Shown here piece by piece: positions 46,281-55,041 of a stretch of DNA of 64,000 bases. The notes under the pieces were generated by a model that did no database searches, was not told the DNA's origin, and saw only the letters and a program-made list of their open reading frames with translations. A program made the translations under genes and the position numbers. The stretch covers positions 1 to 64,000 of the forward strand of contig OZ241348.1 of assembly GCA_965199915.1 (NCBI GenBank), read 5' to 3'. Positions within the stretch are counted from its first letter, which is position 1, and the number at the start of each line of letters is the position of its first letter. Source of the stretch: VXYL01 sp965199915. Lineage in GTDB: Bacteria; Pseudomonadota; Gammaproteobacteria; Pseudomonadales; Azotimanducaceae.

Positions 46281-46730
46281 TTAGTAGCTGATCCCCGAAT
46301 CCATTCCGGCGTACTCCTCTTCTTTCGCCTTGACATCCTCATAGAGGGGTTCCGCCCAGAGCTCGAATTTGTCCAACACCCCGACCAGCACCACCTTCTT
46401 GTGGAGACCAGCTTCGTCACGTAGTTTCTGCGGAATGAGCACGCGGCCGTTGCTGTCCAGCGACACCCCTTCCGCCCGTCCCGGCAGTCTCCGTAGCGCC
46501 GAGCGGACGCGCGCTTGGCTGGTGTTTTGGCGACTCAGTTTCTCCATCAATTTCTCCCAATTGCGGGCCGGATAAATGAGCACGCACTTTTCAGTCGAAA
46601 CCAGGCTAGGCGTCACCCAGACCTTGCTGACCTTGCCGTCCTCCTCGCGCAATTCCTCGCGGTGCCGCGCCGGCATGCTGATGCGCCCGCGGTCGTCGAG
46701 AACGAGGTCTGTCTCTCCGCTACAGTACAT
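46281..46730 (-). CDS. mraZ: Transcriptional regulator MraZ
   Basis: A double AbrB-fold protein that represses dcw clusters in several bacteria, 149 residues. ATG 46730 is chosen since MYCSGETDLVLDDRGRISMP matches the family start; the frame is open 23 codons further up. The two half-motifs are LVLDDRGRISMPARHREEL and VSLDSNGRVLIPQKLRDEAG. It opens the dcw operon. Usual MraZ boxes (closely spaced TGGG) are not evident upstream. Confidence 0.95.
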   Translation of the reverse strand: MYCSGETDLVLDDRGRISMPARHREELREEDGKVSKVWVTPSLVSTEKCVLIYPARNWEKLMEKLSRQNTSQARVRSALRRLPGRAEGVSLDSNGRVLIPQKLRDEAGLHKKVVLVGVLDKFELWAEPLYEDVKAKEEEYAGMDSGISY

Positions 46731-46854
46731 GGCTACCAAGTGGCCAGGAAATGTCTCATGAACGAGACGCTGAGAAGTAGGGGGCTTCCCTGCCCCCACT
46801 GCACTTCAACAGGTGGTGGGTCGTCCATGACCCGTCCACATACATGTGCGGTGG

Positions 46855-46895
46855 CCGGGGGGCGGCGCCTGACCGGCACCGCCCCCCGGTGGACC
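46855..46895. promoter_or_regulatory. Strong GC hairpin upstream of mraZ
   Basis: CCGGGGGGCGGCGCC and GGCACCGCCCCCCGG flank a five-base loop: a 15-bp stem with one wobble. It lies in the mraZ leader, about 130 bp before its start. Smaller hairpins (for example GTCTC...GAGAC and GGGGGC...GCCCCC) lie between it and the gene. A role in leader control is possible but not shown. Confidence 0.5.
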
Positions 46896-46987
46896 TTCCT
46901 TGGTCCGTCACATCCATGTCCGGGAGCATCCGTGCCCGCCCTTCTTCCGTCTGACCCATTGAGATCATCGAACATCCCATCTCAAGC

Positions 46988-47017
46988 AACATACGCCCCC
47001 AGCTTTCTCGTTGTCAA
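46988..47017 (-). promoter_or_regulatory. Sigma70-type promoter for the dcw operon
   Basis: On the minus strand TTGACA (47017-47012) is followed after 18 bp by TATGTT (46993-46988). The -35 is perfect and the -10 matches in four of six positions. It points to mraZ, about 260 bp away. The 540-bp region 46731-47270 between mraZ and apbE otherwise holds the hairpin leader and AT-rich sequence at 46990-47100, with no gene. Confidence 0.6.
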
Positions 47018-47270
47018 GCGCACACTCAAGACCTCAAGACCACATCTCGAAGACTCGCTAAAAGAATTTAAAAAACAACTGGTTGCTTTCCAAATGGGCG
47101 ATTGGAAGATGTCCTTCTTTGCCTCCTTTGCCTCCACTCCAACACCCCTTTGGACGGGATTTCGCGTGCAGGTGCGCGCGTTGGCGGCCAAGCGGCGGGC
47201 GAATTCGCCGCGCAGCGTGTCGACTCAGGCCGTTGGCGGTGCCGCGACGCCTCGGCGAGCGGCGAAGTGC

Positions 47271-48221
47271 ATGCCGCTGGCGCTGGCGCTGTTGTTGCCT
47301 CTCGGGTGCGGCTACGAGCGCATGCAAGGGCGGACGATGGGCACCACGTACGCCGTACAAGGAGACTGTCCATTACCGAGGGTGGGCGTCGAGGCGCTGC
47401 TCGCGCGCGTGAACCGGCAGATGTCCACATACGACGCGGACTCGGAACTCTCGACTTTCAACCGGGCCGCCGTGGGCGAAGCGGTGTTGGTGTCGAACGC
47501 TCTGGTCGAGGTGGTGGCGACCGCGCAAACGCTCTCGGAACGCACCGACGGCGCATTCGATCCCACCGTGGCGCCGTTGGTGGGTCTGTGGGGGTTTGGA
47601 GCACAGGCGGCGGTGCTGCCGCCCACCGCCGCGCAGGTGCGGACGGCGCTGGCACAGGTGGGGTATCGCAAGGTGCGCTTCGGGCGGCAGCCGCCGCACT
47701 TGCGGAAAAGCGCGCAGACCACGCTGGACCTCTCCGCCATCGCCAAGGGGCACGCGGTGGACGAAATCGCGCGGTTGTTGCGGGCGGCCGGTTGCGGCGC
47801 GTTCTTGATCGAGCTTGGGGGAGAAATACGAACCGCCGGGCCGGCCCCGAGCGGCGGCCGTTGGCGCGTTGCCATCGAATCGCCCGCGCACGACGGCCAA
47901 TTGGCCACACTGCTGCTGCGCGATGGCGCGGTGGCGACCTCAGGCGACTATCGGCAGCGGCGCGTGGTGGACGGGGTCACGGTGTCGCACATCATCGATC
48001 CGCGCAACGGCCACCCGGTGCGGCACCCAACCACGTCGGTGACCGTGGTGGCGGCCACGGCGCTGGAAGCCGACGGGCTCGCCACGGCGCTGTTGGTGAT
48101 GGGCACCCGCAGCGGCGCCGCTTTCGCGGAGCAACACGGCGTCGCGGTGTTGTTCGTCGATCGCGGCACGGATGGTCTCGCGATCACGGCATCGCCGGCC
48201 TTGGCGGCCTACCGCGACTGA
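47271..48221 (+). CDS. apbE: ApbE-like FAD:protein FMN transferase, lipoprotein
   Basis: Attaches FMN covalently to target flavoproteins in the periplasm, for instance Rnf or Nqr subunits. It has 316 residues from ATG 47271 with a lipoprotein signal (MPLALALLLPLGC). Motifs are RTMGTTYAVQ, TDGAFDPTVAPLVGLWGFG, LDLSAIAKGHAVDEIA, FLIELGGEIRTAG, HIIDPRNGHPVRHPTTSVTV and ATALEADGLATALLVMG, all typical. No flavoprotein target is encoded nearby. The end overlaps the end of the convergent glycosyltransferase gene by 13 bp. Confidence 0.94.
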   Translation: MPLALALLLPLGCGYERMQGRTMGTTYAVQGDCPLPRVGVEALLARVNRQMSTYDADSELSTFNRAAVGEAVLVSNALVEVVATAQTLSERTDGAFDPTVAPLVGLWGFGAQAAVLPPTAAQVRTALAQVGYRKVRFGRQPPHLRKSAQTTLDLSAIAKGHAVDEIARLLRAAGCGAFLIELGGEIRTAGPAPSGGRWRVAIESPAHDGQLATLLLRDGAVATSGDYRQRRVVDGVTVSHIIDPRNGHPVRHPTTSVTVVAATALEADGLATALLVMGTRSGAAFAEQHGVAVLFVDRGTDGLAITASPALAAYRD

Positions 48222-49219
48222 CGTTCGGCGTCTTCGGGAAAGCCCAACCGCTCGCGCACCAGATAGAGCGGACGCCGTTTCGCCTCGCCGTAGATGCGTC
48301 CGACGTATTCGCCCAGGATGCCGATGAAGACGAGCTGCGCGCCGCCCAAGAACAACACCGCCAAGAACATCATCGTCCAGCCCCGCACCGGGTCGTCGCC
48401 GAGCAGCCGCGAAGCCACGCCGTAGAGGACTCCGAGCATGGACGCCGCCGCCACCAGGAAACCCGTCCACGCGGCGAGGCGCAGCGGCAGCAGGGAAAAC
48501 GACAACACGCCGTCCAACGCCAAGCGCCACATCATGGTGTTCGTGTATTTCGTCTCGCCGGCGGCGCGCGGCGGCCGGTGGAAGCGGACGGCCTCCCGGC
48601 GAAAGCCGGTCCAAGCGATCATGCCGCGGTGGTAGCGATCGCGTTCCGGCATGGCCAGAAAAGCGTCCACGACCTTGCGGTCCAACACGCAAAACTCGCC
48701 GGCGTCGAGTGGAATGGACACTTCGGAGACGCGGTTGATGAAGCGCGAAAACGCCTTGGACGCCCAACGCTTGGCCACGGTTTCGCCATCGCGCGCGGAG
48801 CGCACGCCGTAGACGACTTCCACGCCTTCGCGCCAACGCGCCACCATTTCAAGCAGCACTTCCGGCGGATCCTGCATGTCGGCGTCGATGATCGCCACCG
48901 CATCGCCGGTTGCCGCGCCCAATCCGGCCGTGGTGGCGGCGAGCTGGCCAAAGTTGCGCGACAACGCCAGCACACGCACTCGCGCGTCCGCCCGCTGCAT
49001 GCTCCGCAACAAATCCAGCGTGCCATCGCTGCTGCCGTCGTCCACGCAGATCAACTCCACTTCGAGGGATGGCGCTTCCTCGACTATGGCGGACAGCCGG
49101 CGGTGCAGTTCTGGCAGCACGCGCTCTTCGTTGAAACAGGGCACCACCACGGAAAGCCGCGATGTGGCGTGCTCTGAGGAGTCGGGCGGGGGAATGACCA
49201 GCCTCCGAATCGGTTCCAC
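48209..49219 (-). CDS. Family 2 glycosyltransferase (polyprenyl-phosphate type)
   Basis: A 336-residue enzyme of the DPM1/GtrB/ArnC kind that moves a sugar from a nucleotide to a polyprenyl phosphate on the inner membrane. GTG 49219 is the first start. Motifs are LSVVVPCFNEERVLPELH, ICVDDGSSDGTLDLLRSM, AIIDADMQDPPEVLLEMV (metal-binding acidic pair) and GLGAATGDAVAI. Two membrane helices lie near the C-terminus (LAAWTGFLVAAASMLGVLYG; MMFLAVLFLGGAQLVFIGIL). The sugar is unknown. It is divergent from sucA. Confidence 0.9.
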   Translation of the reverse strand: MEPIRRLVIPPPDSSEHATSRLSVVVPCFNEERVLPELHRRLSAIVEEAPSLEVELICVDDGSSDGTLDLLRSMQRADARVRVLALSRNFGQLAATTAGLGAATGDAVAIIDADMQDPPEVLLEMVARWREGVEVVYGVRSARDGETVAKRWASKAFSRFINRVSEVSIPLDAGEFCVLDRKVVDAFLAMPERDRYHRGMIAWTGFRREAVRFHRPPRAAGETKYTNTMMWRLALDGVLSFSLLPLRLAAWTGFLVAAASMLGVLYGVASRLLGDDPVRGWTMMFLAVLFLGGAQLVFIGILGEYVGRIYGEAKRRPLYLVRERLGFPEDAERQSR

Positions 49220-49349
49220 CGCCGTAGTTTACCGCTTGGCAACACGCTTAAGAACGACGGAGTGAAGAGACGCGGCGCGATCCAGCGCGGACTTGCAAAC
49301 GCCACGCTTTGCTATGATGCGCTCCGTATCTGGTTGCATCGCGTGGCAC

Positions 49350-52202
49350 ATGAAGTCGCGTCTCGAAAGCCAACGCGCCGAATCGCATCTCTCGGCCGGC
49401 AACGCCTACTTGGAGACGTTGTACGAAGCGTTCTTGGACGATCCCTCCGAGGTCGGCGAGGCGTGGCGACGGTACTTCGAGCAGCTGCCGGCGCGGGGCG
49501 GCGTGGCCGTGGACGTGCCCCACAGCGCCGTGCTCAGCCACTTCGAGCGCTTGGGGCGCAATCGTCTGAAGGCGCGGCCCGAGCGGGTGAGCGCGGCTGT
49601 CGCCTCCGAGCACGAGCGCAAACAGATCCGCGTGCTGGAGCTGATCGGCGCCTACCGGCACAGCGGCCACCGCAAGGCGAATCTCGACCCCCTCGGGCTT
49701 TGGCAGCGGGCGCCGGCGCCGGATCTCGGCCTTGCCTACCACGGCCTCTCCGACGCGGACTTGGACACCGTGTTCGACACCGGATCGGCCCACTTCTTCG
49801 CGCCGGGGCAGGCGACGCTGCGGCAAATCGTCACCGCCTTGGAGAACACCTACTGCGGCGCGGTGGGCGCCGAATACATGCACATCACGGACGCCGCCGA
49901 GCAGCAGTGGGTGCGCCAGCGCTTGGAGTCCGCCCGCGCCCGGCCCACCCTTGCGGCGGAATCCCGCTTCACGATCCTGGATCGGCTGAGCGCCGCCGAA
50001 GGCTTGGAGAAGTACCTGCACGCGAAATACCCGGGCACCAAGCGCTTTGGCTTGGAGGGCGGCGAGAGCCTCATCTGCATGTTGCACGAGACGCTGCAGC
50101 GCTTGGGTACGCATGGCGTGGTCGAGGCGGTGATCGGCATGGCGCATCGCGGACGCCTTAACGTGCTCGTGAACATCCTCGGCAAGGACCCAAACGATCT
50201 CTTCGACGAGTTCGACGGGGTGCTGCCGGAATCCGACCGCAGCGGCGATGTGAAGTACCACCAGGGATTCTCCTCCAACGTGATGACCCCCGGCGGCGAG
50301 ATGCACTTGGCGCTGGCGTTCAACCCCTCGCACTTGGAAATCGTCGGCCCGGTGGTGGCCGGGTCGGTGCGCGCCCGGCAAGACCGGCGGCGCGACTACG
50401 CCGGCGACAAGGTGGTGCCGGTGCTCGTCCACGGCGACGCCGCCTTCGCCGGCCAAGGCGTGGTGATGGAGACCTTTCAGATGTCGCAAACGCGCGGCTT
50501 CGGCGTGGGCGGCACGGTGCATGTGATCGTCAACAACCAGATCGGCTTCACCACCCATCGCCCGGACGACGCGCGTTCCACCGAGTACTGCTCCGAAATC
50601 GCGAAGATGGTGCAGGCGCCCATCCTGCATGTGAACGGCGACGACCCGGAGGCCTGCGTGTTCGCCATGCAACTGGCCGTTGACTACCGCATGCGGTTCC
50701 GCAAAGACGTGGTGGTGGATCTGGTGTGCTACCGCCGGCGCGGCCACAACGAGGCCGAAGAGCCCATGAAAACGCAGCCGCTCATGTACCAGGCCATCCG
50801 CCGCCACGCCACCACCCGCGCGCTGTACGCCGAGCGCTTGGTGGCCGGAGGCGACACCACCGCCGAGCAAGCCGAAGCGCTGGTGGGCATGTACCGCTAC
50901 GCCCTCGACAGCGGCGACCGCATGGCGCTTTCCTTGGTACACGAGCCCGACAGCTCGCTGTTCGTGGACTGGCGCCCGCATCTGGGCCACGACTGGGACG
51001 CCCCCGGCGACACGCGCGTGGCGCTCGCCCGCCTGCGCCAATTGGCGGCGGCGCTGGAGGAACTGCCGGCGGGTTTCGTGGCGCACCGCCAAGTGCGGAA
51101 GATCCTGGACGATCGGCACCGCATGACCGCCGGGGCCATGCCGGTGAACTGGGGCTACGCGGAGACCTTGGCCTACGCGACGCTCTTGGACCAAGGCTAC
51201 GACGTGCGCCTCACCGGACAGGACGTGGGCGTCGGCACGTTCTCGCATCGGCACGCCTGCCTGCACAACCAGAAGGACGGCAAGCGCATCGTGCCGCTGA
51301 ACCTGCTCACCGAGGCCAACACCTTCGACATCTACGATTCGCTGCTCTCGGAAGAGGCGGTGCTCGCGTTCGAGTACGGCTACGGCGCCACGTCGCCGAA
51401 CACGCTGGTGATCTGGGAAGCCCAATTCGGCGACTTCGCCAACGGCGCGCAGGTGGCCATCGACCAGTTCGTGGTGAGCGGCGAAACCAAGTGGGGGCGC
51501 TTGTGCGGCCTCGCGATGCTGCTGCCGCACGGCTACGAGGGCCAAGGGCCGGAACACTCCTCGGCGCGCCTCGAACGCTATTTGCAGCTATGCGCGGAGC
51601 ACAACATTCAAGTGTGCGTGCCCACCACGCCGGCGCAGATCTTCCACATGCTGCGGCGCCAGGTGATCCGCCCGCTGCGCAAGCCGCTGGTGGCGCTTAC
51701 GCCGAAGAGCCTGCTGCGCCACAAGCTGGCCGTCTCCACCTTGGAGGACTTGACCGAGGGAGCGTTCCACCCGGTGCTCGGCGAGGTGGACGAGGTGCCG
51801 CCGGGCGACGTCGACCGGCTGGTGTTGTGCAGCGGCAAGGTCTACTACGATCTGCTCGAAACGCGCCGGGAAGCGGGGCTCGGCAACGTGGCCCTGGTGC
51901 GGCTGGAGCAGCTCTATCCGTTCCCCGAGGCCGAACTGGCCGCCGTGATCGCGCCCTACCGCGGCCTGCGGCACGCGGTGTGGTGCCAGGAGGAGCCGAT
52001 GAACCAAGGGGCGTGGTATTCCAGCGCCCACCACATGCGCCGGGTGTTGGACGCCCACGATCCGTCCCTGGTGCTCGCCTACGCCGGACGCGAAGCGTTC
52101 GCCGCGCCGGCCGGCGGCTACGCGGCGCGCCATGTGGAGCGCCAGCGCGGTCTGGTGCGGGACGCGCTGCTCGGCAAGCAGCCGGCGGCGGCGGACGGTT
52201 GA
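49350..52202 (+). CDS. sucA: 2-oxoglutarate dehydrogenase E1
   Basis: The thiamine-dependent decarboxylase of the oxoglutarate dehydrogenase complex. From ATG 49350 it has 950 residues, near the usual 930-950. Motifs are NAYLETLYEAFLDDPSEV at the start, AHRGRLNVLVNILGK, VHGDAAFAGQGVVMETFQMS, HVIVNNQIGFTTH and CYRRRGHNEAEEP, then QDVGVGTFSHRHACLHNQKD and LLPHGYEGQGPEHSSARLER. sucB follows after 16 bp. lpd and sdh genes are not in this window. Confidence 0.97.
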   Translation: MKSRLESQRAESHLSAGNAYLETLYEAFLDDPSEVGEAWRRYFEQLPARGGVAVDVPHSAVLSHFERLGRNRLKARPERVSAAVASEHERKQIRVLELIGAYRHSGHRKANLDPLGLWQRAPAPDLGLAYHGLSDADLDTVFDTGSAHFFAPGQATLRQIVTALENTYCGAVGAEYMHITDAAEQQWVRQRLESARARPTLAAESRFTILDRLSAAEGLEKYLHAKYPGTKRFGLEGGESLICMLHETLQRLGTHGVVEAVIGMAHRGRLNVLVNILGKDPNDLFDEFDGVLPESDRSGDVKYHQGFSSNVMTPGGEMHLALAFNPSHLEIVGPVVAGSVRARQDRRRDYAGDKVVPVLVHGDAAFAGQGVVMETFQMSQTRGFGVGGTVHVIVNNQIGFTTHRPDDARSTEYCSEIAKMVQAPILHVNGDDPEACVFAMQLAVDYRMRFRKDVVVDLVCYRRRGHNEAEEPMKTQPLMYQAIRRHATTRALYAERLVAGGDTTAEQAEALVGMYRYALDSGDRMALSLVHEPDSSLFVDWRPHLGHDWDAPGDTRVALARLRQLAAALEELPAGFVAHRQVRKILDDRHRMTAGAMPVNWGYAETLAYATLLDQGYDVRLTGQDVGVGTFSHRHACLHNQKDGKRIVPLNLLTEANTFDIYDSLLSEEAVLAFEYGYGATSPNTLVIWEAQFGDFANGAQVAIDQFVVSGETKWGRLCGLAMLLPHGYEGQGPEHSSARLERYLQLCAEHNIQVCVPTTPAQIFHMLRRQVIRPLRKPLVALTPKSLLRHKLAVSTLEDLTEGAFHPVLGEVDEVPPGDVDRLVLCSGKVYYDLLETRREAGLGNVALVRLEQLYPFPEAELAAVIAPYRGLRHAVWCQEEPMNQGAWYSSAHHMRRVLDAHDPSLVLAYAGREAFAAPAGGYAARHVERQRGLVRDALLGKQPAAADG

Positions 52203-52218
52203 ACTGCGGAGGATTCAC

Positions 52219-53445
52219 GTGAGCATCGACATCAAAACGCCGACCTTCGCGGAGTCCATCTCCGAAGGCACGGTGGCCGTTTGGCACAAGGAAGTGGGCG
52301 ACGCCGTGCGGCGCGACGACGTGCTGCTGGACGTGGAGACGGACAAGGTGGTGATCGAGATCTTCGCCCCCGCCGACGGCGTGCTCGCGGAGATTCTCAA
52401 ACCCGAGGGCGAGACCGTCGAATCCGATGAACTCCTAGGGCGCATGGAAGAGGCGCAGGAAACGTCGGCGCCGGAGCCGGCGGCGACAAAGCCGGTGCCG
52501 GAAGCCGAGGCCGCGGCGGACGCAGAAACCGCGGCCGCGGCGTCCGGCGTCGGCGTGTCTCCTTCCGCGCGCAAGCTGGCCGCCGAGTTGGGCGTGGACA
52601 TCGCCCGCGTGGACGGCACCGGCAAAGGCGGGCGCGTGACCAAAGAGGACGTGCAGCGCGCCCGCGACGCAAACGAACAGGCCAAAGAGACTGCGCCGGC
52701 GGCGGAGCAACCGGCCGCCCCGCCCGAAGCGGCCGCGGAGGATGCGCGCGTGGAGCGCCGCGTGCCCATGACGCGCCTGCGCGCCAGCATCGCCAAGCGC
52801 CTGGTGGAGGCGCAACGCACCGCCGCCATGCTCACCACCTTCAACGAAGTGGACATGGGGCCGGTGATGGCCCTGCGCCGCAAGCACGCGCAGGAGTTCC
52901 AAGCCCGCCACGGCGTCAAGCTCGGCTTCATGGGCTTCTTCGTGCGCGCCTCGGTGGAGGCCCTCAAACGCTTCCCAGCGGTAAACGCCAGCGTCGACGG
53001 CGCCGACATCGTCTACCACGGCTACTACGACATCGGCGTGGCCGTGAGCACCGACCGCGGCCTCGTGGTGCCGGTGGTGCGCGACGCCGACGCCTTGGGC
53101 CTGCACCAGATCGAGGACGCCATCGCCGAGTACGGCGCCCGCGCCCGCGACGGCAAGCTCGCGCTGGAGGAGATGCAAGGCGGCACCTTCACCGTCTCCA
53201 ACGGCGGCGTGTTCGGCTCGCTGCTCTCGACGCCCATCCTCAACCCGCCGCAAACCGGCATCCTGGGGCTGCACAAGATCGAACAGCGCCCCGTGGTGGT
53301 GGACGGCGAGGTGGTGGTGCGCCCGATGATGTACCTCGCGCTCTCCTACGACCACCGCCTGATCGACGGACGCGAAGCCGTGCGCTTCCTTGTGACCATC
53401 AAGGAACTCATCGAGGACCCGGCGCGCATCCTGCTGGAGCTGTGA
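52219..53445 (+). CDS. sucB: 2-oxoglutarate dehydrogenase E2 (succinyltransferase)
   Basis: Transfers succinyl groups from the lipoyl arm to CoA. GTG 52219 with GCGGAGG seven bases upstream gives 408 residues. It has one lipoyl domain (LLDVETDKVVIEIFAPADGV, lipoyl Lys near 44), a peripheral-subunit-binding domain (SPSARKLAAELGVDIARVDG) and a catalytic core ending in LSYDHRLIDGREAVRFLV with the His and Asp. Length is the same as for E. coli SucB within a few residues. Confidence 0.97.
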   Translation: MSIDIKTPTFAESISEGTVAVWHKEVGDAVRRDDVLLDVETDKVVIEIFAPADGVLAEILKPEGETVESDELLGRMEEAQETSAPEPAATKPVPEAEAAADAETAAAASGVGVSPSARKLAAELGVDIARVDGTGKGGRVTKEDVQRARDANEQAKETAPAAEQPAAPPEAAAEDARVERRVPMTRLRASIAKRLVEAQRTAAMLTTFNEVDMGPVMALRRKHAQEFQARHGVKLGFMGFFVRASVEALKRFPAVNASVDGADIVYHGYYDIGVAVSTDRGLVVPVVRDADALGLHQIEDAIAEYGARARDGKLALEEMQGGTFTVSNGGVFGSLLSTPILNPPQTGILGLHKIEQRPVVVDGEVVVRPMMYLALSYDHRLIDGREAVRFLVTIKELIEDPARILLEL

Positions 53446-53483
53446 TAAGGTGGGGCCACTTCACCGTGTAAGGCACTTTAAGA

Positions 53484-54962
53484 ATGCTCCAGTTCAAGAA
53501 CCAAGACGCCACTTGGAGCGAATGCGATGTCGTAGTTGTGTCGCGCAATGCGGCCGGAGAGATCGCGAAGCAACTTAACGTGCATCACGCTCTCGAACCG
53601 ACCCTCGCCGGCACGAAAGCGAAACCCGGTGCGGTGGCTCGCGTATTCCGCGCGGGGCGGCCCTCTGTCTTGTTGGTCATTGGCGGCCGCGAGCCGGCGG
53701 GGGCCGACAAACCGAAGCCGGCGGCCGCTTTCGAGAAAGACATGGCAGCTGCTGCCGGTGCATTGCGCGAGATCGACGTCGGGTCCGCGGCCTTGCTCTT
53801 GGACAGCTTCGAGGTGGAGGACCACGACGCCTATTGGAAGACGCGCGCAGCGTTAGCCGCCATGTCGACCGCCAGCTACCGCTTGACCGCGTACAAGACC
53901 AAGCCCCAAGAAGCCCCAAAGTGGCGCGAAGTGGGTATCCATGTTGGCGCGTCGGAGAGTGCCTCGGCCACGCGTGCGGTTAGCCACGCAGAAGCGCTGC
54001 ATGCTGGCTTGATCTTCGCCAAGGACCTCGCCAACCAGCCGCCGAACGTGTGCGACCCGCGATTCGTCGCAACGCAGGCACGGTCCCTCGCCGAGAGTGC
54101 CAGGAGCAACGTAAGCGTGGAGGTGGTAGACAAGGCGGAAATGGAGTCGCTAGGCATGGCGGCCTTCCTTGCAGTGGCGAGAGGAAGCGCTAAGGAACCG
54201 ACAATGTCGGTGGTCAAATACCAAGGCGGCGGGCCGAACGACGCGCCGATCGTGTTGATTGGCAAAGGCATCACCTTCGATTCAGGCGGGATCAATCTGA
54301 AGCCGACCACTGGCACGACGATGGGCGAGATGAAGTTCGACATGTGCGGCGCTGCCGCCGTGTTGGGTGCGGTCAAGGCCGCGGCGCTAGCGGCCTTGCC
54401 ACTCAACGTTATCGCCATCGCCGCCGCCGCGGAGAACATGCCGGGCGGTCGCGCTTCGCGTCCGAGCGACATCGTTAAAACGATGTCCGGCAAGACCGTG
54501 GAAATCCTCAATACGGACGCCGAAGGGCGACTCGTGCTGTGCGACGCGCTTACCTACGCGGAACGGTTCAAACCAGCGGTGGTCGTGGACGTGGCGACGC
54601 TAACAGGGGCACAAGTCATCGCGCTTGGCCACCACGCTAGCGCACTGTACTCAGAAAACAAGAAGCTCGCGGAGAGCCTTGTTGCTGCGGGCGAGAAGGT
54701 GCATGACCGCATCTGGCGCATGCCACTCTGGGACGAGTACCAAGACGCGCTCAAGAGCAAGTTCGCAGATATGAAGAACGTCGGCCCCACCGCCGCAGGC
54801 TCCATCACCGCCGCATGCTTCCTATCGCGCTTCGCGGGCAACTTCAATTGGGCGCATCTCGACGTCGCCGGCACGGCCTATGACTCGAAAGAGGAAAGAG
54901 GAACCGGACGACCGACGCCCGCGCTTTTCCAATTCCTCCTCGATCGTGCTGGAAGTAGTTGA
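53484..54962 (+). CDS. pepA: Leucyl aminopeptidase (M17)
   Basis: A two-metal exopeptidase that removes N-terminal residues from peptides, 492 residues. The metal and active-site motifs are LIGKGITFDSGGINLKPTTG (Lys, Asp), KFDMCGAAAVLGAV (Asp), NMPGGRASRPSDIVKTMSG and EILNTDAEGRLVLCDAL (Asp, Glu, Arg). The family's usual ending is shortened: the last codons (AGSS, stop) fall in a 47-bp block shared with the IS at 6.2 kb. PepA also acts as a DNA-binding protein in Xer recombination in E. coli; no sign of that here. Confidence 0.95.
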   Translation: MLQFKNQDATWSECDVVVVSRNAAGEIAKQLNVHHALEPTLAGTKAKPGAVARVFRAGRPSVLLVIGGREPAGADKPKPAAAFEKDMAAAAGALREIDVGSAALLLDSFEVEDHDAYWKTRAALAAMSTASYRLTAYKTKPQEAPKWREVGIHVGASESASATRAVSHAEALHAGLIFAKDLANQPPNVCDPRFVATQARSLAESARSNVSVEVVDKAEMESLGMAAFLAVARGSAKEPTMSVVKYQGGGPNDAPIVLIGKGITFDSGGINLKPTTGTTMGEMKFDMCGAAAVLGAVKAAALAALPLNVIAIAAAAENMPGGRASRPSDIVKTMSGKTVEILNTDAEGRLVLCDALTYAERFKPAVVVDVATLTGAQVIALGHHASALYSENKKLAESLVAAGEKVHDRIWRMPLWDEYQDALKSKFADMKNVGPTAAGSITAACFLSRFAGNFNWAHLDVAGTAYDSKEERGTGRPTPALFQFLLDRAGSS

Positions 54963-54997
54963 GAGCAAGGAGCGGAAATAGAGCGTAGCTATTTGGG
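54951..54997 (+). repeat. 47-bp block shared with the left end of the 6.2-kb IS
   Basis: It resembles 6193-6239 at about 80-85%, sharing GTTGAGAGCAAGG and GCTATTTGGG cores. It overlaps the last bases of pepA and lies 45 bp before the ATPase gene. It may be a scar of a related element. Confidence 0.55.
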
Positions 54998-55041
54998 AGG
55001 AGACGTTATACTTCCGCTCTGACTTCCAGCGGGAGACTTCG

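Noticed and set aside
46940..47010. MraZ operator boxes
   Set aside because: TGGG occurs three times upstream of mraZ but spaced by 17-18 bp, not the close spacing known for MraZ sites.
49293..49318. A sigma70 promoter before sucA (TTGCAA and TATGAT)
   Set aside because: The spacer is only 14 bp, too short for a normal promoter.
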